Shown here: positions 30,895-40,080 of the stretch, piece by piece | Numbering within the stretch: the first letter of the stretch is position 1 | Layout: the number at the start of each line of letters is the position of its first letter | The notes under the pieces: generated by a model | Seen by the model: only the letters and a program-made list of their open reading frames with translations | The model's database searches: none | What the model was told of the DNA's origin: nothing | Made by a program: the position numbers and the translations under genes | Assembly (NCBI GenBank): GCA_052390275.1 | Contig: JBQTHD010000006.1 | Span: forward strand, 1-57,015 | Length of the DNA stretch: 57,015 bases | Reading direction: 5' to 3' | Source: JBQTHD01 sp052390275 | Lineage (GTDB): Bacteria > Actinomycetota > Acidimicrobiia > Acidimicrobiales > AC-14

Positions 30895-32510
30895 TGATGG
30901 CCGTGGGCGGTCAGCATCTGGTCGGCCTCGATCGGGCCCCAGGTTCCAGCCTCGTAACGAGCCATGGGCGGCGCACCCAGGGCGAATGCTCCCAGCACCG
31001 GGTCGACGATACGCCAGGCCTGGGCCACCTCGTCGGATCGGATGAACAGGGTCGGATCCCCGAGCATGGCGTCGAGCAGAAGACGCTCGTAGGCCTCCGA
31101 GGTTTCCTCCAAAAAGGCGGCCCCGTAGTCGAAATCCATGGACACCGACCGTACGGCGAAAGCCTGTCCAGGGACCTTGGCGCCGAATCTCAAGGTGATC
31201 CCTTCCCCCGGCTGGATGCGCAGGACGAGGGAGTTCGGGGCCAGTTCCGCGGTGGCCGAACCGGCGAAGGGCAGGTGGGGAGCGGGATGGAACTCCAACG
31301 CCACCTCCGTCACCCGCTTGGGCAGGTACTTGCCGGTCCGCACGAACACCGGCACCCCCGCCCAGCGCCAATTGTTGACCCGAAGGCCAAGGGCCACGTA
31401 GGTCTCGGTCAGGCTGAAAGGGTCCACCCCCGGCTCGTCCCGGTACCCCCGGACCTCGTCGCCCTGTACCCATCCGTGGCGGTACTGGGCCCGGACCACA
31501 GCCTGGGCCAACCCGGATGGCGGTCCGGATTCGGTCTGGGCGCCCACCTCCACCGAACGGAGGACCTTCACTTTTTCGTCCCGGATGGCGTCGGGATCGA
31601 AGCTGGCCGGTGGCTCCATCAAGGTGAGAGCAGCCACCTGGAGGACGTGGTTCTGGACAATGTCGCGCAGCGCGCCGGCCTGTTCGTAGAAGGCGCCCCG
31701 ATGTTCGACCCCCAGGGCTTCGGCCACGGTGATCTGCACCGACCGCACGAACTGGCGATTCCAGATGGGTTCGAAGATGGCATTCGCAAAGCGCAGGGCA
31801 AGGACGTTCTGCACCGTTTCCTTGCCCAGGTAGTGGTCGATCCTGTACACGCACCGCTCCGGGAAGGCCCGGTGGACAACCTGGTCGAGGGCGGAGGCCG
31901 AGGCCGCATCCCGGCCGTAGGGCTTTTCGATTATGACCCGGCAGAAGCCGCCGGACCCGTCGTAGCGGTCCTGGCTCGGGTGGGCCTGGTTCAGGCGGGC
32001 ACCGGCCAGACCGTCGATGATGGCGGGGAACGTGGCCGGGGGGGTGGCCAGGTAGTAAAGACACCCGGCCAGGGAATGGGCGCGTCGAAGGTCCTCCAGA
32101 ACCGCGCCCAGGCGCTCGAATGTCCCGGGATCGTCGTAGTCCCCGGCCACGTAGCGGATACCGTCGGCCAACTCTCCCCAGGCGGCGGTGATCTCGTCGG
32201 CGTCGTGGTCCCTCGGTTCGCTGGCGGACCGGCCGATCCGTCGGCGGAACTCCTCATTGGACATGGCCGTCCGAGCCACTCCCACCAGGCAGAACTCCGG
32301 CGGCAGCAAACGGCGCAGGGCCAACTGGCCCAGAGCCGGGATCAGTTTGCGAGCGGTGAGGTCACCGGAGGCCCCGAAGACCACCAGGGCCAAAGGTGGC
32401 GGCCTCCGGGGGGACGAGGGGTCGACCAAAGGGTTGCGGCCCGGTGCCGGCGCTCTGGCGGAGGGCAAGTCAGCGGTTCCTGATGAGGACGACTGAGGCC
32501 GTGAAGCCAT
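30879..32510 (-). CDS. zwf: Glucose-6-phosphate 1-dehydrogenase
   Basis: 543 aa from ATG (32510-32508) with GGAAGGAAC upstream; a longer frame exists but starts inside the FIST gene. VVFGASGDLTARKLIPALGQL is the NADP(+)-binding motif; RIDHYLGKETVQNVLALRFAN holds the catalytic-site signature RIDHYLGKE; IIEKPYGRDAASA and WRWAGVPVFVRTGKYLPKRVTEV are also conserved. Oxidises glucose 6-phosphate to the lactone, producing NADPH. The N-terminal 40 residues are Ser/Pro-rich and dispensable-looking. Overlaps FIST by 41 bp upstream and opcA by 16 bp downstream, indicating one transcript. Confidence 0.96.
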   Translation of the reverse strand: MASRPQSSSSGTADLPSARAPAPGRNPLVDPSSPRRPPPLALVVFGASGDLTARKLIPALGQLALRRLLPPEFCLVGVARTAMSNEEFRRRIGRSASEPRDHDADEITAAWGELADGIRYVAGDYDDPGTFERLGAVLEDLRRAHSLAGCLYYLATPPATFPAIIDGLAGARLNQAHPSQDRYDGSGGFCRVIIEKPYGRDAASASALDQVVHRAFPERCVYRIDHYLGKETVQNVLALRFANAIFEPIWNRQFVRSVQITVAEALGVEHRGAFYEQAGALRDIVQNHVLQVAALTLMEPPASFDPDAIRDEKVKVLRSVEVGAQTESGPPSGLAQAVVRAQYRHGWVQGDEVRGYRDEPGVDPFSLTETYVALGLRVNNWRWAGVPVFVRTGKYLPKRVTEVALEFHPAPHLPFAGSATAELAPNSLVLRIQPGEGITLRFGAKVPGQAFAVRSVSMDFDYGAAFLEETSEAYERLLLDAMLGDPTLFIRSDEVAQAWRIVDPVLGAFALGAPPMARYEAGTWGPIEADQMLTAHGHQWRRP

Positions 32511-33609
32511 GGAGGAAGTTCCTTCCCCCCACCGGCCCCAACTCGCCGGCGCACGACATTCCGGCCAGCGGCGCGCCACGCAGGGCGGCTGATACGGCCC
32601 GGGCGTCGTGGTCGGCGGTGGGGAAGAGGTGGTTGCCCCGGCCGTTACAGGTGAACAAGAGGCCGGCGTCGGCCTGTCGTCCGGTCATCATCTGCTCCAG
32701 GTCCTCGCTGGCCGACTGGGCGTCGCGCACCTGGAACTGCACGGTGCTCCCAATCTCCACGATTTCGCCCACCGCCAGGGCGCCGGCGCCTGGATCGGCG
32801 CCCAGCACGCTGCGAATGAGAAAGTCGCCCCGGCCGAAGCTGGTCCGACCCTCGTCGATGACCCGGCCGAGGTGGACGTGGCGGGCCAGAAGATCGCGGT
32901 CGGGCCCTGTCAAGCGGTCGGCCAACTCCTGGAGGCGGCTGAGCGCTGGCCGCCCGGCCAGTTCGTAGATGATGTTGCCTTCGGCCCGGGTGACGACCAT
33001 GGGGTTGCCCACCGGTCGGCACCCCTGGGACACCACGGTGGCCACCTCCACCCCCGGACCGAGGATGGCGGCCACCGCCCCGGTCCGCACCACCCGGTCG
33101 CCGATCACCAGACGGTTGCCACCGGGCTCCCGGGCTCCCGAGGCCAACCCTCCCAGCACCGCCAGGCCCGGGCGGTCGGTGGCCATCCGGGCCAAGAGCG
33201 CCTCGGTGCCGAAGCTGAACGGGTCGGCCAGCACCAAAAGGGCGGTGGCCTCCTCCAGGTGGGGGCCGTTTCCGCCCACTGGCCAGCCGGCCACCGCGGG
33301 GCCGTCGGGCGTGGCGACCGTCTCGAGGTGCATGGGGGTCACCGGCCCCGTGTTGGCCGCCCAGATGGCGAGGCCCGGACCGCCTTCGATCTCCCGGTCA
33401 CCCGCCACGACGCAGGCGGCGACCCCGCCCATCAACGCGCCGGGCTCCAGGGCGCCAACGATGGTTTCGGCCACTTCGTCGAGGAGTTTGGCGTGGGCCG
33501 CGGTGGCAAAGACCAGGGCCAGGTCCGGCGGCCGGTCCGGCCCCCAGGCCAGGGATTCGAGGGCCTGGGCGCAGGCCACCTGGGTGGTGGGGTGCTCTGA
33601 CCGACCCAC
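32470..33609 (-). CDS. FIST-domain sensory protein
   Basis: 379 aa, start GTG (33609) with no strong ribosome binding site. FIST N and C domains are recognised by 'LMGGVAACVVAGDREIEGGPGLAIWAAN' and the ending 'AGLLFTCNGRGNHLFPTADHDARAVSAAL' then 'PLAGMSCAGELGPVGGRNFLHGFTASVVL', where the CNGRG...H and AGE-IGP patterns are the FIST_C hallmarks. FIST domains are proposed to bind small ligands such as amino acids in signal-transduction proteins. Here it is stand-alone, cytosolic, and overlaps zwf by 41 bp, which links it to oxidative pentose-phosphate flux. No kinase or GGDEF output domain is fused. Confidence 0.85.
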   Translation of the reverse strand: MGRSEHPTTQVACAQALESLAWGPDRPPDLALVFATAAHAKLLDEVAETIVGALEPGALMGGVAACVVAGDREIEGGPGLAIWAANTGPVTPMHLETVATPDGPAVAGWPVGGNGPHLEEATALLVLADPFSFGTEALLARMATDRPGLAVLGGLASGAREPGGNRLVIGDRVVRTGAVAAILGPGVEVATVVSQGCRPVGNPMVVTRAEGNIIYELAGRPALSRLQELADRLTGPDRDLLARHVHLGRVIDEGRTSFGRGDFLIRSVLGADPGAGALAVGEIVEIGSTVQFQVRDAQSASEDLEQMMTGRQADAGLLFTCNGRGNHLFPTADHDARAVSAALRGAPLAGMSCAGELGPVGGRNFLHGFTASVVLIRNR

Positions 33610-33638
33610 CGCGAAACCGGGGGCGGCGGGAGCGGCGA

Positions 33639-34034
33639 TCAGGCGGGTGAGGGGTCGGGCAGCAGGGTCAGGGGCACAACCACCGAGGGACCCCCCACGA
33701 GGGAAACACGCGCCTCGATGGTCCCGTAGTCGGCGTAGGACAGTTCGCCCCGTACCAGTTGGCGGCCGAACCGGCCCGGGGTGACGTTCACCGGCTGGAC
33801 GTTTCGGGCCACCAGTTCGCCCCCGGGCCCGACGAACTCCACCTCGAGAGTCGACGCCCCCGACTCATCAGGTGGGCATCGCAGCAACACCACCAGGTGA
33901 GGGGCAATGGTCACCGGCGGCGGAGAGGGCGCCACCAGGGAGAACATCACCCCCAGCAGGTCGATCCGGGTGGCCGGGCCGGGCGCCTGGCGTTGATCGA
34001 TCGACTCCACGAACACGGCTGCCACGATGTCCAC
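33639..34034 (-). CDS. Hypothetical beta-rich protein (DUF6941-like)
   Basis: 131 aa from ATG (34034-34032). Opens MDIVAAVFVESIDQRQAPGPATRIDLLGVMFSLVAP and continues with alternating strands (HLVVLLRCPPDESGASTLEVEFVGPGGELVARN...ELSYADYGTIEARVSLVGG). The layout matches small beta-sandwich proteins annotated DUF6941, which I recall only loosely. No enzymatic motif, no signal peptide. 30 bp upstream of the FIST gene on the same strand; divergent from tkt by about 205 bp. Confidence 0.65.
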   Translation of the reverse strand: MDIVAAVFVESIDQRQAPGPATRIDLLGVMFSLVAPSPPPVTIAPHLVVLLRCPPDESGASTLEVEFVGPGGELVARNVQPVNVTPGRFGRQLVRGELSYADYGTIEARVSLVGGPSVVVPLTLLPDPSPA

Positions 34035-34137
34035 GGACAGACGCTAGCCCCGGCAACCTGAGGTGGAACTTCTCACTGGTGGGCAGGGATGCCCGCCCCC
34101 CTAGGATTGGCCAAACCAGGTCGGCCCGGCTTATCGA

Positions 34138-34165
34138 TTGGCAAAGGCCGCGCGACCTTTATAAG
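34138..34165 (+). promoter_or_regulatory. Candidate promoter of transketolase
   Basis: TTGGCA (34138-34143), a 16-bp spacer and TATAAG (34160-34165), giving a leader of about 70 nt before the ATG at 34240. The match is good but only by eye. Confidence 0.5.
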
Positions 34166-34239
34166 GCTGCCCCTCCGGCTCGGACACGGTCGGCACCAGC
34201 AGGCGATTCAGGGCCCAGAGCGGGCCTCGAGAGAAAAGG

Positions 34240-36120
34240 ATGTCGAGCGAAATGCCCACCACGCACGATTCCCCCCCGGTCGCCGGTGGCGACACCGCCT
34301 ACTGGGCCGAACTCGGCCAGCAGCTGCGGGTGGACTCGGTCAAGACCTCCGGCGCTGCGAGCTCCGGGCATCCCACGTCCTCGATGTCGGCCGCCGACCT
34401 CATGGCTGTGCTTTATGCCAAGTACCTGCGCTACGACTTCTCCGACCCGGCCAACCCCAACAACGACCACATGATCTTTTCCAAGGGCCACGCCTCGCCC
34501 CTGCTCTATGCCATCTACAGGGCCGCCGGCGCGGTGACCGACGACGAACTGGCTGGCTACCGCTGCCTGGGCAACCGGCTGGAAGGTCACCCCACCCCCC
34601 GGATTCCCTGGGTGGACGTGGCCACCGGATCGCTCGGCCAAGGCCTGCCCATCGCCGTGGGGGTGGCGCTGGCCGCCCGGAACCTGGACCGACTGGCTTA
34701 CCGGACCTGGGTGCTCTGCGGGGACTCGGAAATGGCCGAGGGGTCGATGTGGGAGGCGGTCGAGGCCGCGGCCGAAGCCGGCCTGGACAACCTCACCGCC
34801 ATCGTCGACATCAACCGCCTGGGGCAGAGCCGGGCCACCCGTTACGGCTGGGACGCAGACGTCTACGCCCGCCGGTTTGCCGCCTTCGGTTGGCACACGG
34901 TGACCTGCGACGGCCACGACGTGGCTGCGGTGGACGCGGCCTACGCCGAGGCTCTGGCCACCACCGGCCGCCCGACGGTGGTGCTGGCCATCACCAAGAA
35001 GGGCCGGGGCGTGGCCTCGGTCGAGGACCAACTCAACGCCCATGGCAAGCCGGTGGACAACTACCAGGCAGCCATCGATGAACTGGGTGGGGACCGCAAC
35101 CTGAAGGTGGAGGTCCCGCCCCCCACCGCCACCGACGCCCCGCACACCTTCGCAGCCGATGCCGCTGCCACCCTGCCCGTCTATGCCGTGGGTTCGACGG
35201 TGGCCACCCGCAAGGCTTACGGCGAGGCCCTGGCCGCTCTGGGTTCGATGCGGGGCGATGTCGTCGCCCTCGACGGCGAGGTGTCCAACTCCACCTTCTC
35301 GGAGATCTTTCGGGCCGCCCACCCCGAGCGCTATTTCGAGTGTTTCATCGCCGAACAACAGATGGTGGCCAACGCGGTGGGCATGCAGGTGCGGGGCTGG
35401 GTTCCCTACGTCTCCAGCTTTGCCGCCTTCTTGACTCGGGCCTATGACTTCGTCCGTATGGCCGCGGTCAGCCAGGCCCGGATCAACGTGGTTGGTTCCC
35501 ACTGCGGGGTGTCCATCGGGGAGGACGGCCCGTCGCAGATGGGCCTGGAGGACCTGGCCTGCTTCCGGGCCCTGCACAACTCCACCGTGCTCTACCCCTG
35601 CGACGCCAACCAGACGGCCAAACTGGTCAGGGACATGGCCGACCTGGACGGCATCGCCTACCTGCGCACCACCCGGGGGAACACCGCTGTCATCTACGGC
35701 CCGGACGAGGAGTTTCCGGTGGGGGGTTCCAAGGTGGTCAAGGCGGCCGACAACGACCAGGTGGTGGTCGTCGGTGGGGGTATCACCGTGCACGAGGCCC
35801 TGGCCGCTGCCGAGGCCCTCGCGACCGAAGGCGTGGGCGTCCGGGTAATCGACGCCTACTCGGTCAAGCCTTTCGACGCGGCCGGGGTGACCGCTGAAGT
35901 GGTGGCCACCGGCGGTCGGGTTGTGGTCGTCGAGGACCACTGGCCCGAGGGTGGTCTGGGCGAAGTGGTGGCCGCGGCTCTGGCCGCCGCCGGCATCGGG
36001 GCCAAGTTCACCCATCTGGCCGTCCGGGAAATGCCCGGCTCGGGCAAGCCGGACGCTCTGGTGGCCGCGGCCGGCATCGACCGGGCCTCTATCGCCGACG
36101 CCGTCCGCAAACTGCTCTAA
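34240..36120 (+). CDS. tkt: Transketolase (short, eukaryote-like type)
   Basis: 626 aa from ATG 34240 (AAAAGG upstream). SSGHPTSSMSAADLMAVLYAKYLRYDFSDP, SKGHASPLLYAIYRAAG, VATGSLGQGLPIAVGVALAARN, CGDSEMAEGSMWEAVE...IVDINRLGQS (ThDP-binding GDG...N-type motif) and FIAEQQMVANAVGM...FAAFLTRAYDFVRMAAVS are typical of the 620-residue transketolases found in animals and some bacteria, not the 660-residue plant/E. coli type. It interconverts C3-C7 sugar phosphates in the nonoxidative pentose-phosphate pathway, complementing zwf, opcA and pgl across the divergent promoter region. Confidence 0.95.
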   Translation: MSSEMPTTHDSPPVAGGDTAYWAELGQQLRVDSVKTSGAASSGHPTSSMSAADLMAVLYAKYLRYDFSDPANPNNDHMIFSKGHASPLLYAIYRAAGAVTDDELAGYRCLGNRLEGHPTPRIPWVDVATGSLGQGLPIAVGVALAARNLDRLAYRTWVLCGDSEMAEGSMWEAVEAAAEAGLDNLTAIVDINRLGQSRATRYGWDADVYARRFAAFGWHTVTCDGHDVAAVDAAYAEALATTGRPTVVLAITKKGRGVASVEDQLNAHGKPVDNYQAAIDELGGDRNLKVEVPPPTATDAPHTFAADAAATLPVYAVGSTVATRKAYGEALAALGSMRGDVVALDGEVSNSTFSEIFRAAHPERYFECFIAEQQMVANAVGMQVRGWVPYVSSFAAFLTRAYDFVRMAAVSQARINVVGSHCGVSIGEDGPSQMGLEDLACFRALHNSTVLYPCDANQTAKLVRDMADLDGIAYLRTTRGNTAVIYGPDEEFPVGGSKVVKAADNDQVVVVGGGITVHEALAAAEALATEGVGVRVIDAYSVKPFDAAGVTAEVVATGGRVVVVEDHWPEGGLGEVVAAALAAAGIGAKFTHLAVREMPGSGKPDALVAAAGIDRASIADAVRKLL

Positions 36121-36275
36121 ACGAACTCCCTGCCCGGCCCGCCAGACCCGGCGGGCCTGGCAGGTTGCGCCCTTTGTCACAAGCTGGCCTTAACCTCTTC
36201 CATCGGCCCTCGGAACCGGCCATGACCGAGATTTCCTGGTTCCCCTGTTGATCCTCTGACGGCAGGAGTACGAAC

Positions 36276-36821
36276 ATGGAAGCTGATGAAAGGTCACGGC
36301 ACGAGTTGTTCCTGGCTCTCGACGAGTCGATCGGAGCCGGTCCGGCCGCCACCCTCATGGCGCAACTCCCTCCGATGAATTGGACCGAGGTGGCCACCAA
36401 GTCCGACATCGGCGGACTCAGGGTCGACATCGATCGACTCAGACTGGACGTCAACGACCATCGGGCCGAGACTCGGGCCGCCTTGGCTGATCACCGTGCC
36501 GAGACCAGGGCGGACCTGGAGAACTTCAGGACCAGCTTTCGGGCCGAGATTACGGAGAGCCTGGAGCACTTCAGGACCAGCTTTCGGGCCGAGACCAAGT
36601 CGGAACTGGAAACATTGGAAGTGGCCACCAAGTCCGGCCTGGCCCGTCTACAGACCGAGATCGACACGTTGGGCCACAACCTTCGGCTGGAGATCCGGTC
36701 GTCTGCCGACCGGTTGCGGGGGGACCTGATCAATCAAATGATCGCCCAGACCCGGACCATGATCGTGGCGCTGGTCACCGTGGTGGTCGCCATCAGCGGT
36801 CTGGCCCTGTTCACGAACTGA
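36276..36821 (+). CDS. Coiled-coil membrane protein (DUF1640/CCDC90-like)
   Basis: 181 aa from ATG 36276 with GGCAGGAG. Residues about 35-155 are a long charged coiled coil with regular repeats: 'DHRAETRAALADHRAETRADLENFRTSFRAEI', duplicated as 'ESLEHFRTSFRAETKSELETL', and 'EVATKSDI'/'EVATKSGL'. A single C-terminal transmembrane helix (about 158-178, MIVALVTVVVAISGLALF) anchors it with the coil in the cytoplasm. Similar architecture is seen in DUF1640 proteins. The coil repeats at 11-22 residues. Intergenic both sides about 150 and 60 bp, so probably monocistronic. Confidence 0.75.
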   Translation: MEADERSRHELFLALDESIGAGPAATLMAQLPPMNWTEVATKSDIGGLRVDIDRLRLDVNDHRAETRAALADHRAETRADLENFRTSFRAEITESLEHFRTSFRAETKSELETLEVATKSGLARLQTEIDTLGHNLRLEIRSSADRLRGDLINQMIAQTRTMIVALVTVVVAISGLALFTN

Positions 36822-36879
36822 CGACCAAGGGGCCGGCGCGGCTCGGTGGTTACGGCACAGGCACTGGGCCTGGGACTGG

Positions 36880-37782
36880 CTAAGCCGGTTTTTCGGCCAC
36901 CAGCAATTTGTAGCCGGCAATCCCGTCGGCTACCGCTTGGCCGGCCAGGGCCACCCGGCGACGGGCCTGGTCGAAATCGATGGTCTCCAGGGCCGCCACC
37001 CCGGCCATTTTGAAGGCCACCAGCCGGGCGTCGATCTGCTCGATCATCCGGGCAAGGCCGTGGTCGTGATCCTCGGTCAAGGTCACCTTCAGCCCGGCGG
37101 CAGACAGCAGGTCGCAGTATTCCTCGAGTGGCCGGGCGTCGGCCAGGCAGGCCACCCAGCCGGCCAGGCTGGCCAACTCGGCGTCGAGGCGGGCCGGATC
37201 CAGGGCCACGTCGGTAATGCCGATGCGGCCGCCAGGCCGAAGCACCCGGGCCATCTCGCCCACGGCAGTGGGCTTGTCCGGGAACGTGCAAAGCGCACAT
37301 TCGCAGACCACGGCGTCCACCGATTCGTCGGCGATGGGCAGTCGCTCGGCGTCGCCAACGGTGAAGCGCACCCGGTCCGACAATCCCCGTTCGGCGGAGG
37401 TGGCGTTGGCCTTGGCCACCGCTATATCACCCAAGTCCACGCCCTCGACGTCCACGCCGAACTCCGATGCCAACAGAAACGCGGTGGACCCGGGCCCGCT
37501 CGCGATATCGAGAACCTTTTGGCCGGATCGCAGGTTCAGCGAGGTGGCCAGCCTCCGGGTCAGGTCCAGTCCCCCCGGGTGGTAGCTCTCGCCCAGGATG
37601 AGAGCGACCACGTCCGACTGGTAACTACGGGCGCAGCACCCCTTGACGTCGTCGTCGGCCAGGCTGTTCGGTGACTGGGCAGCCGGTGACTGGGCAGCCG
37701 GTGACTGGGCACTGGTCACCACGTCCGAGTCGCCCGGAGCGCCGTTGGTAACCGGAGGGCTGCTTGGGGCAGGGTTGCTCAC
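36880..37782 (-). CDS. SAM-dependent methyltransferase (ArsM-like)
   Basis: 300 aa from GTG (37782-37780), overlapping the radical SAM stop as GTGA. The N-terminal 50 residues are Pro/Ala/Ser-rich with a repeat (AQSPAAQSPAAQSP). Then KGCCARSYQSDVVALILGESYHPGGLDLTRRLA, the Rossmann motif KVLDIASGPGSTAFLLASEFG, and VRFTVGDAERLPIADESVDAVVCECALC. The Cys-Cys pair and the CECALCT Cys positions recall arsenite methyltransferases, but Cys distribution alone cannot prove arsenic as substrate. Coupled to the radical SAM gene, so a joint product is more likely, possibly a methylated lipid or cofactor (inference). Confidence 0.8.
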   Translation of the reverse strand: MSNPAPSSPPVTNGAPGDSDVVTSAQSPAAQSPAAQSPNSLADDDVKGCCARSYQSDVVALILGESYHPGGLDLTRRLATSLNLRSGQKVLDIASGPGSTAFLLASEFGVDVEGVDLGDIAVAKANATSAERGLSDRVRFTVGDAERLPIADESVDAVVCECALCTFPDKPTAVGEMARVLRPGGRIGITDVALDPARLDAELASLAGWVACLADARPLEEYCDLLSAAGLKVTLTEDHDHGLARMIEQIDARLVAFKMAGVAALETIDFDQARRRVALAGQAVADGIAGYKLLVAEKPA

Positions 37783-39407
37783 CGAAGCGTTTGGCCGATG
37801 TTGGTCACGTCCGCCGGCTTGTGGTCGGCCCCGTTCCCATTCCCGCTGCCACACCCTCCACCGTTGCCGCTGCCACACCCGCCGCCGTCGGCCGAGCCGG
37901 CCGGAGCGAAGGTCTTGGAGCCGTACTTGGTGGTGAGCAGCACCGGCTGCAACTCCCGGCTGTTGGGCACGATGGTGGGGATGGACACGCCCGACAACTG
38001 CTCGCGCACCTGTTCCCGGTAGCCCACCGAGTTGTAGGCGCAGAAGGGGATTAGGCGGCCATCGGGGGTGATCTCCTCCACGCAGCACTTCATGAGGGCC
38101 TTCACGTTGAGGGTGTAGGGATCCTGAAAGTCCTGGATAACCACCATGAAGGACTTGTCGGCGATGGACTTGAGGGCCTCGGGAAGGTCGATGCCGCAGG
38201 TGGCGCACTCGAGGGGCCCGGTGGTGTTGCCGTCCTCGCCGGCGGGAACCGCCGAAGCGCTCCAGAGCTTCTCCAGCGATGAACGCACGGCCATGTCGGG
38301 AAGCACCCGGTTGGACACGTAGTCCAGGTAGTTGTCGACCTCCACCAACCGGGGGATGGGGACCACGTTGTCGCCGTCGATCAGCAGGTAGGTGATGGAG
38401 CGGCAGGTCGGGAAGCAGCAGGGCACGGGCACGAAGTCGCTGAGGCGGAACCACTCGGGCACCTGGTCCACCAGGCCGTGGATGATGTCGGCGTTGGTGA
38501 GGCGCTTCATGGGGTCGAAGGCGATGTGGCGACCGGAGTGGGTCACTGGCTGGAAAGCCACCGAGCGCACCGCCGGGTGCTGGACTCCGAACTTGATGAT
38601 GTCGCCGATCTCGTGCTGGTTGAGGTTGGCCTCGATGGCGGCCACCAGGGAGACGTTGATGCCGAACTCGGCACAGTTGTCGAGCGCCGCCTGCTTGGCG
38701 GCCCGCAGGTCCCGGCCCCGGATGGCGATGTGAGTGTCTGGGTCGAACCCGTCGAACTGCATGTAGACCAGCGGCTTGAGTTCGGCCAACTCCCGCAGGA
38801 ACTTGCGGTCATGGGCCAGGCGGATGCCGTTGGTGTTGAGGGTCACCATGTGGACACCCTTGTCCTGGGCCATCTTGATGAAGTCCAGGATCCTGGGGTG
38901 GATGGTCGGCTCCCCGCCGGAGAACATGACCACCTCCGGGTCCCCCTCGGAGCGACAGAAGGCGTCGAGGCCCGTCTCGACCTGCTCCATGGTCAACTCG
39001 AACCCGTCGGGTTGGTGGCCGGAGTCGGCGAAGCAAATGGGACAGTCCAGGTTGCAGCCGCTGTTGACCTCGATGATGCCCAGGCAGGCGTGCTGCTTGT
39101 GCTCGGGGCACAGCCCGCAGTCCAGCGGGCAGCCGTCCTTGACCTCGGTCTGGGTCTCCAGCGGGTAGGTGCCAGGCTTGTTGTACTTCATGGAGGCGAA
39201 GTACATCTCGGCGTCGGAGTACAACAGAGCCTCGAACTTGCCGTGTTCCTTGCAGCGCTTGCGCAGAAAGACTTTGTTGTCCTTGACGTTGACCTCAGCG
39301 TCGATGACCGTCTTGCACACCGGGCAGATGCTCTTGGTGTACTCCAGGAACACTTCGTCGCGGTCCACCTTGCGGCGGGTTTCGGTCCGCGGCGGGGTCA
39401 TCGTCAT
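37779..39407 (-). CDS. Radical SAM enzyme of the tetraether synthase/MJ0619-like family
   Basis: 542 aa from ATG (39407-39405). CxxxCxxC radical SAM cluster motif at C118-C122-C125 (NSGCNLDCPICFADS), followed by FSGGEPTIHP. It carries extra Cys ahead of it (C28, C31, C52 and C93, C97, C100, C108), typical for enzymes with auxiliary Fe-S clusters, as in archaeal Tes (which joins isoprenoid chains) and MJ0619 (which methylates methanopterin). The CPVC...KRCKEHGKF start and CPLDCGLCPEHKQHACLGIIEV are the family's telltale strings. The C-terminal tail is a Gly/Cys/Ser repeat (GGGCGSGNG twice). Substrate unknown. Overlaps the ArsM-like gene as GTGA. Confidence 0.82.
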   Translation of the reverse strand: MTMTPPRTETRRKVDRDEVFLEYTKSICPVCKTVIDAEVNVKDNKVFLRKRCKEHGKFEALLYSDAEMYFASMKYNKPGTYPLETQTEVKDGCPLDCGLCPEHKQHACLGIIEVNSGCNLDCPICFADSGHQPDGFELTMEQVETGLDAFCRSEGDPEVVMFSGGEPTIHPRILDFIKMAQDKGVHMVTLNTNGIRLAHDRKFLRELAELKPLVYMQFDGFDPDTHIAIRGRDLRAAKQAALDNCAEFGINVSLVAAIEANLNQHEIGDIIKFGVQHPAVRSVAFQPVTHSGRHIAFDPMKRLTNADIIHGLVDQVPEWFRLSDFVPVPCCFPTCRSITYLLIDGDNVVPIPRLVEVDNYLDYVSNRVLPDMAVRSSLEKLWSASAVPAGEDGNTTGPLECATCGIDLPEALKSIADKSFMVVIQDFQDPYTLNVKALMKCCVEEITPDGRLIPFCAYNSVGYREQVREQLSGVSIPTIVPNSRELQPVLLTTKYGSKTFAPAGSADGGGCGSGNGGGCGSGNGNGADHKPADVTNIGQTLR

Positions 39408-39481
39408 GGGTCGGCCTCCAGAAAAATCGACGAATCGGACGGTCGGCGCAAGCTAGCCCACGCCACCAGGGCTATCCGGTC

Positions 39482-39889
39482 CTACAGCACCACCGAGATG
39501 ACAACCAGGCGACCGTCGTCGTCGATCTCGACCTCGTCGGTTCCCCCCATCAGGGTGTCCCCGCCGGCTCGTTCCACCCGCCATCCGAATCGGTAGCACC
39601 TCGAGCCCAGGTCCGAATGCGTCGACGGCTGGGCTGTCAACGGGCCGGTTCGGAGTACCCGGGCCCCGCCCAGGCGGCTGCGCAAACCTGTGATGAGCCC
39701 CGATATGGCATCGGGCCCGACAAAGCTGCCGGTGGGGCCCTCGAAGCGGGCCTGTGGCGCCAGCACCCGGGCCAGCAGGTCCAGGCGGGCGGACCCATCC
39801 GCCAGGTTCCATGCGGCCAGGTAGCCGTCGACCGCAGCGGTGGCGGCGTCATCGGGCGCTGCGTCCGGGGGCGCCGGGTCGGTGGTCAT
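39482..39889 (-). CDS. SnoaL-like (NTF2-fold) protein
   Basis: 135 aa from ATG (39889-39887). AAVDGYLAAWNLADGSARLDLLARVLAPQARFEGPTGSFVGPDAISGLITGLRSRLGGARV is the usual SnoaL opening with the AWN/AWxxxD pocket region, then three strands to the end. Such proteins are ligand-binding or weakly enzymatic. Lies 74 bp downstream of nothing on its own strand and upstream of the radical SAM gene start; perhaps part of that transcript. No particular role is visible. Confidence 0.75.
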   Translation of the reverse strand: MTTDPAPPDAAPDDAATAAVDGYLAAWNLADGSARLDLLARVLAPQARFEGPTGSFVGPDAISGLITGLRSRLGGARVLRTGPLTAQPSTHSDLGSRCYRFGWRVERAGGDTLMGGTDEVEIDDDGRLVVISVVL

Positions 39890-40080
39890 TCGAATGTGGG
39901 ATGACCGGTCAGCCACCTCCGGACCGAGGGGTTCAGGTGGCACCTCGGCCACCGTAGCGACCGGTGTGCGCACAAGTCTCGCCCGACCGGCCACGGCCTC
40001 CGGTTTGGAGATCAAGCTCGATTGATGCTGAACTTCGCCGGCTGTGGCGTCCTCGATAGGGAAGTCGAAAGGGAACCTTC

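Noticed and set aside
34159..36180. 673-codon minus-strand open frame
   Set aside because: Antisense to transketolase, which is a clear family member.
37779..39407. Arsinothricin-type radical SAM enzyme (ArsL) because of the ArsM-like neighbour
   Set aside because: Cys arrangement and the CPLDCGLCPEHKQH string fit the Tes/MJ0619 group, and no other arsenic gene is present.
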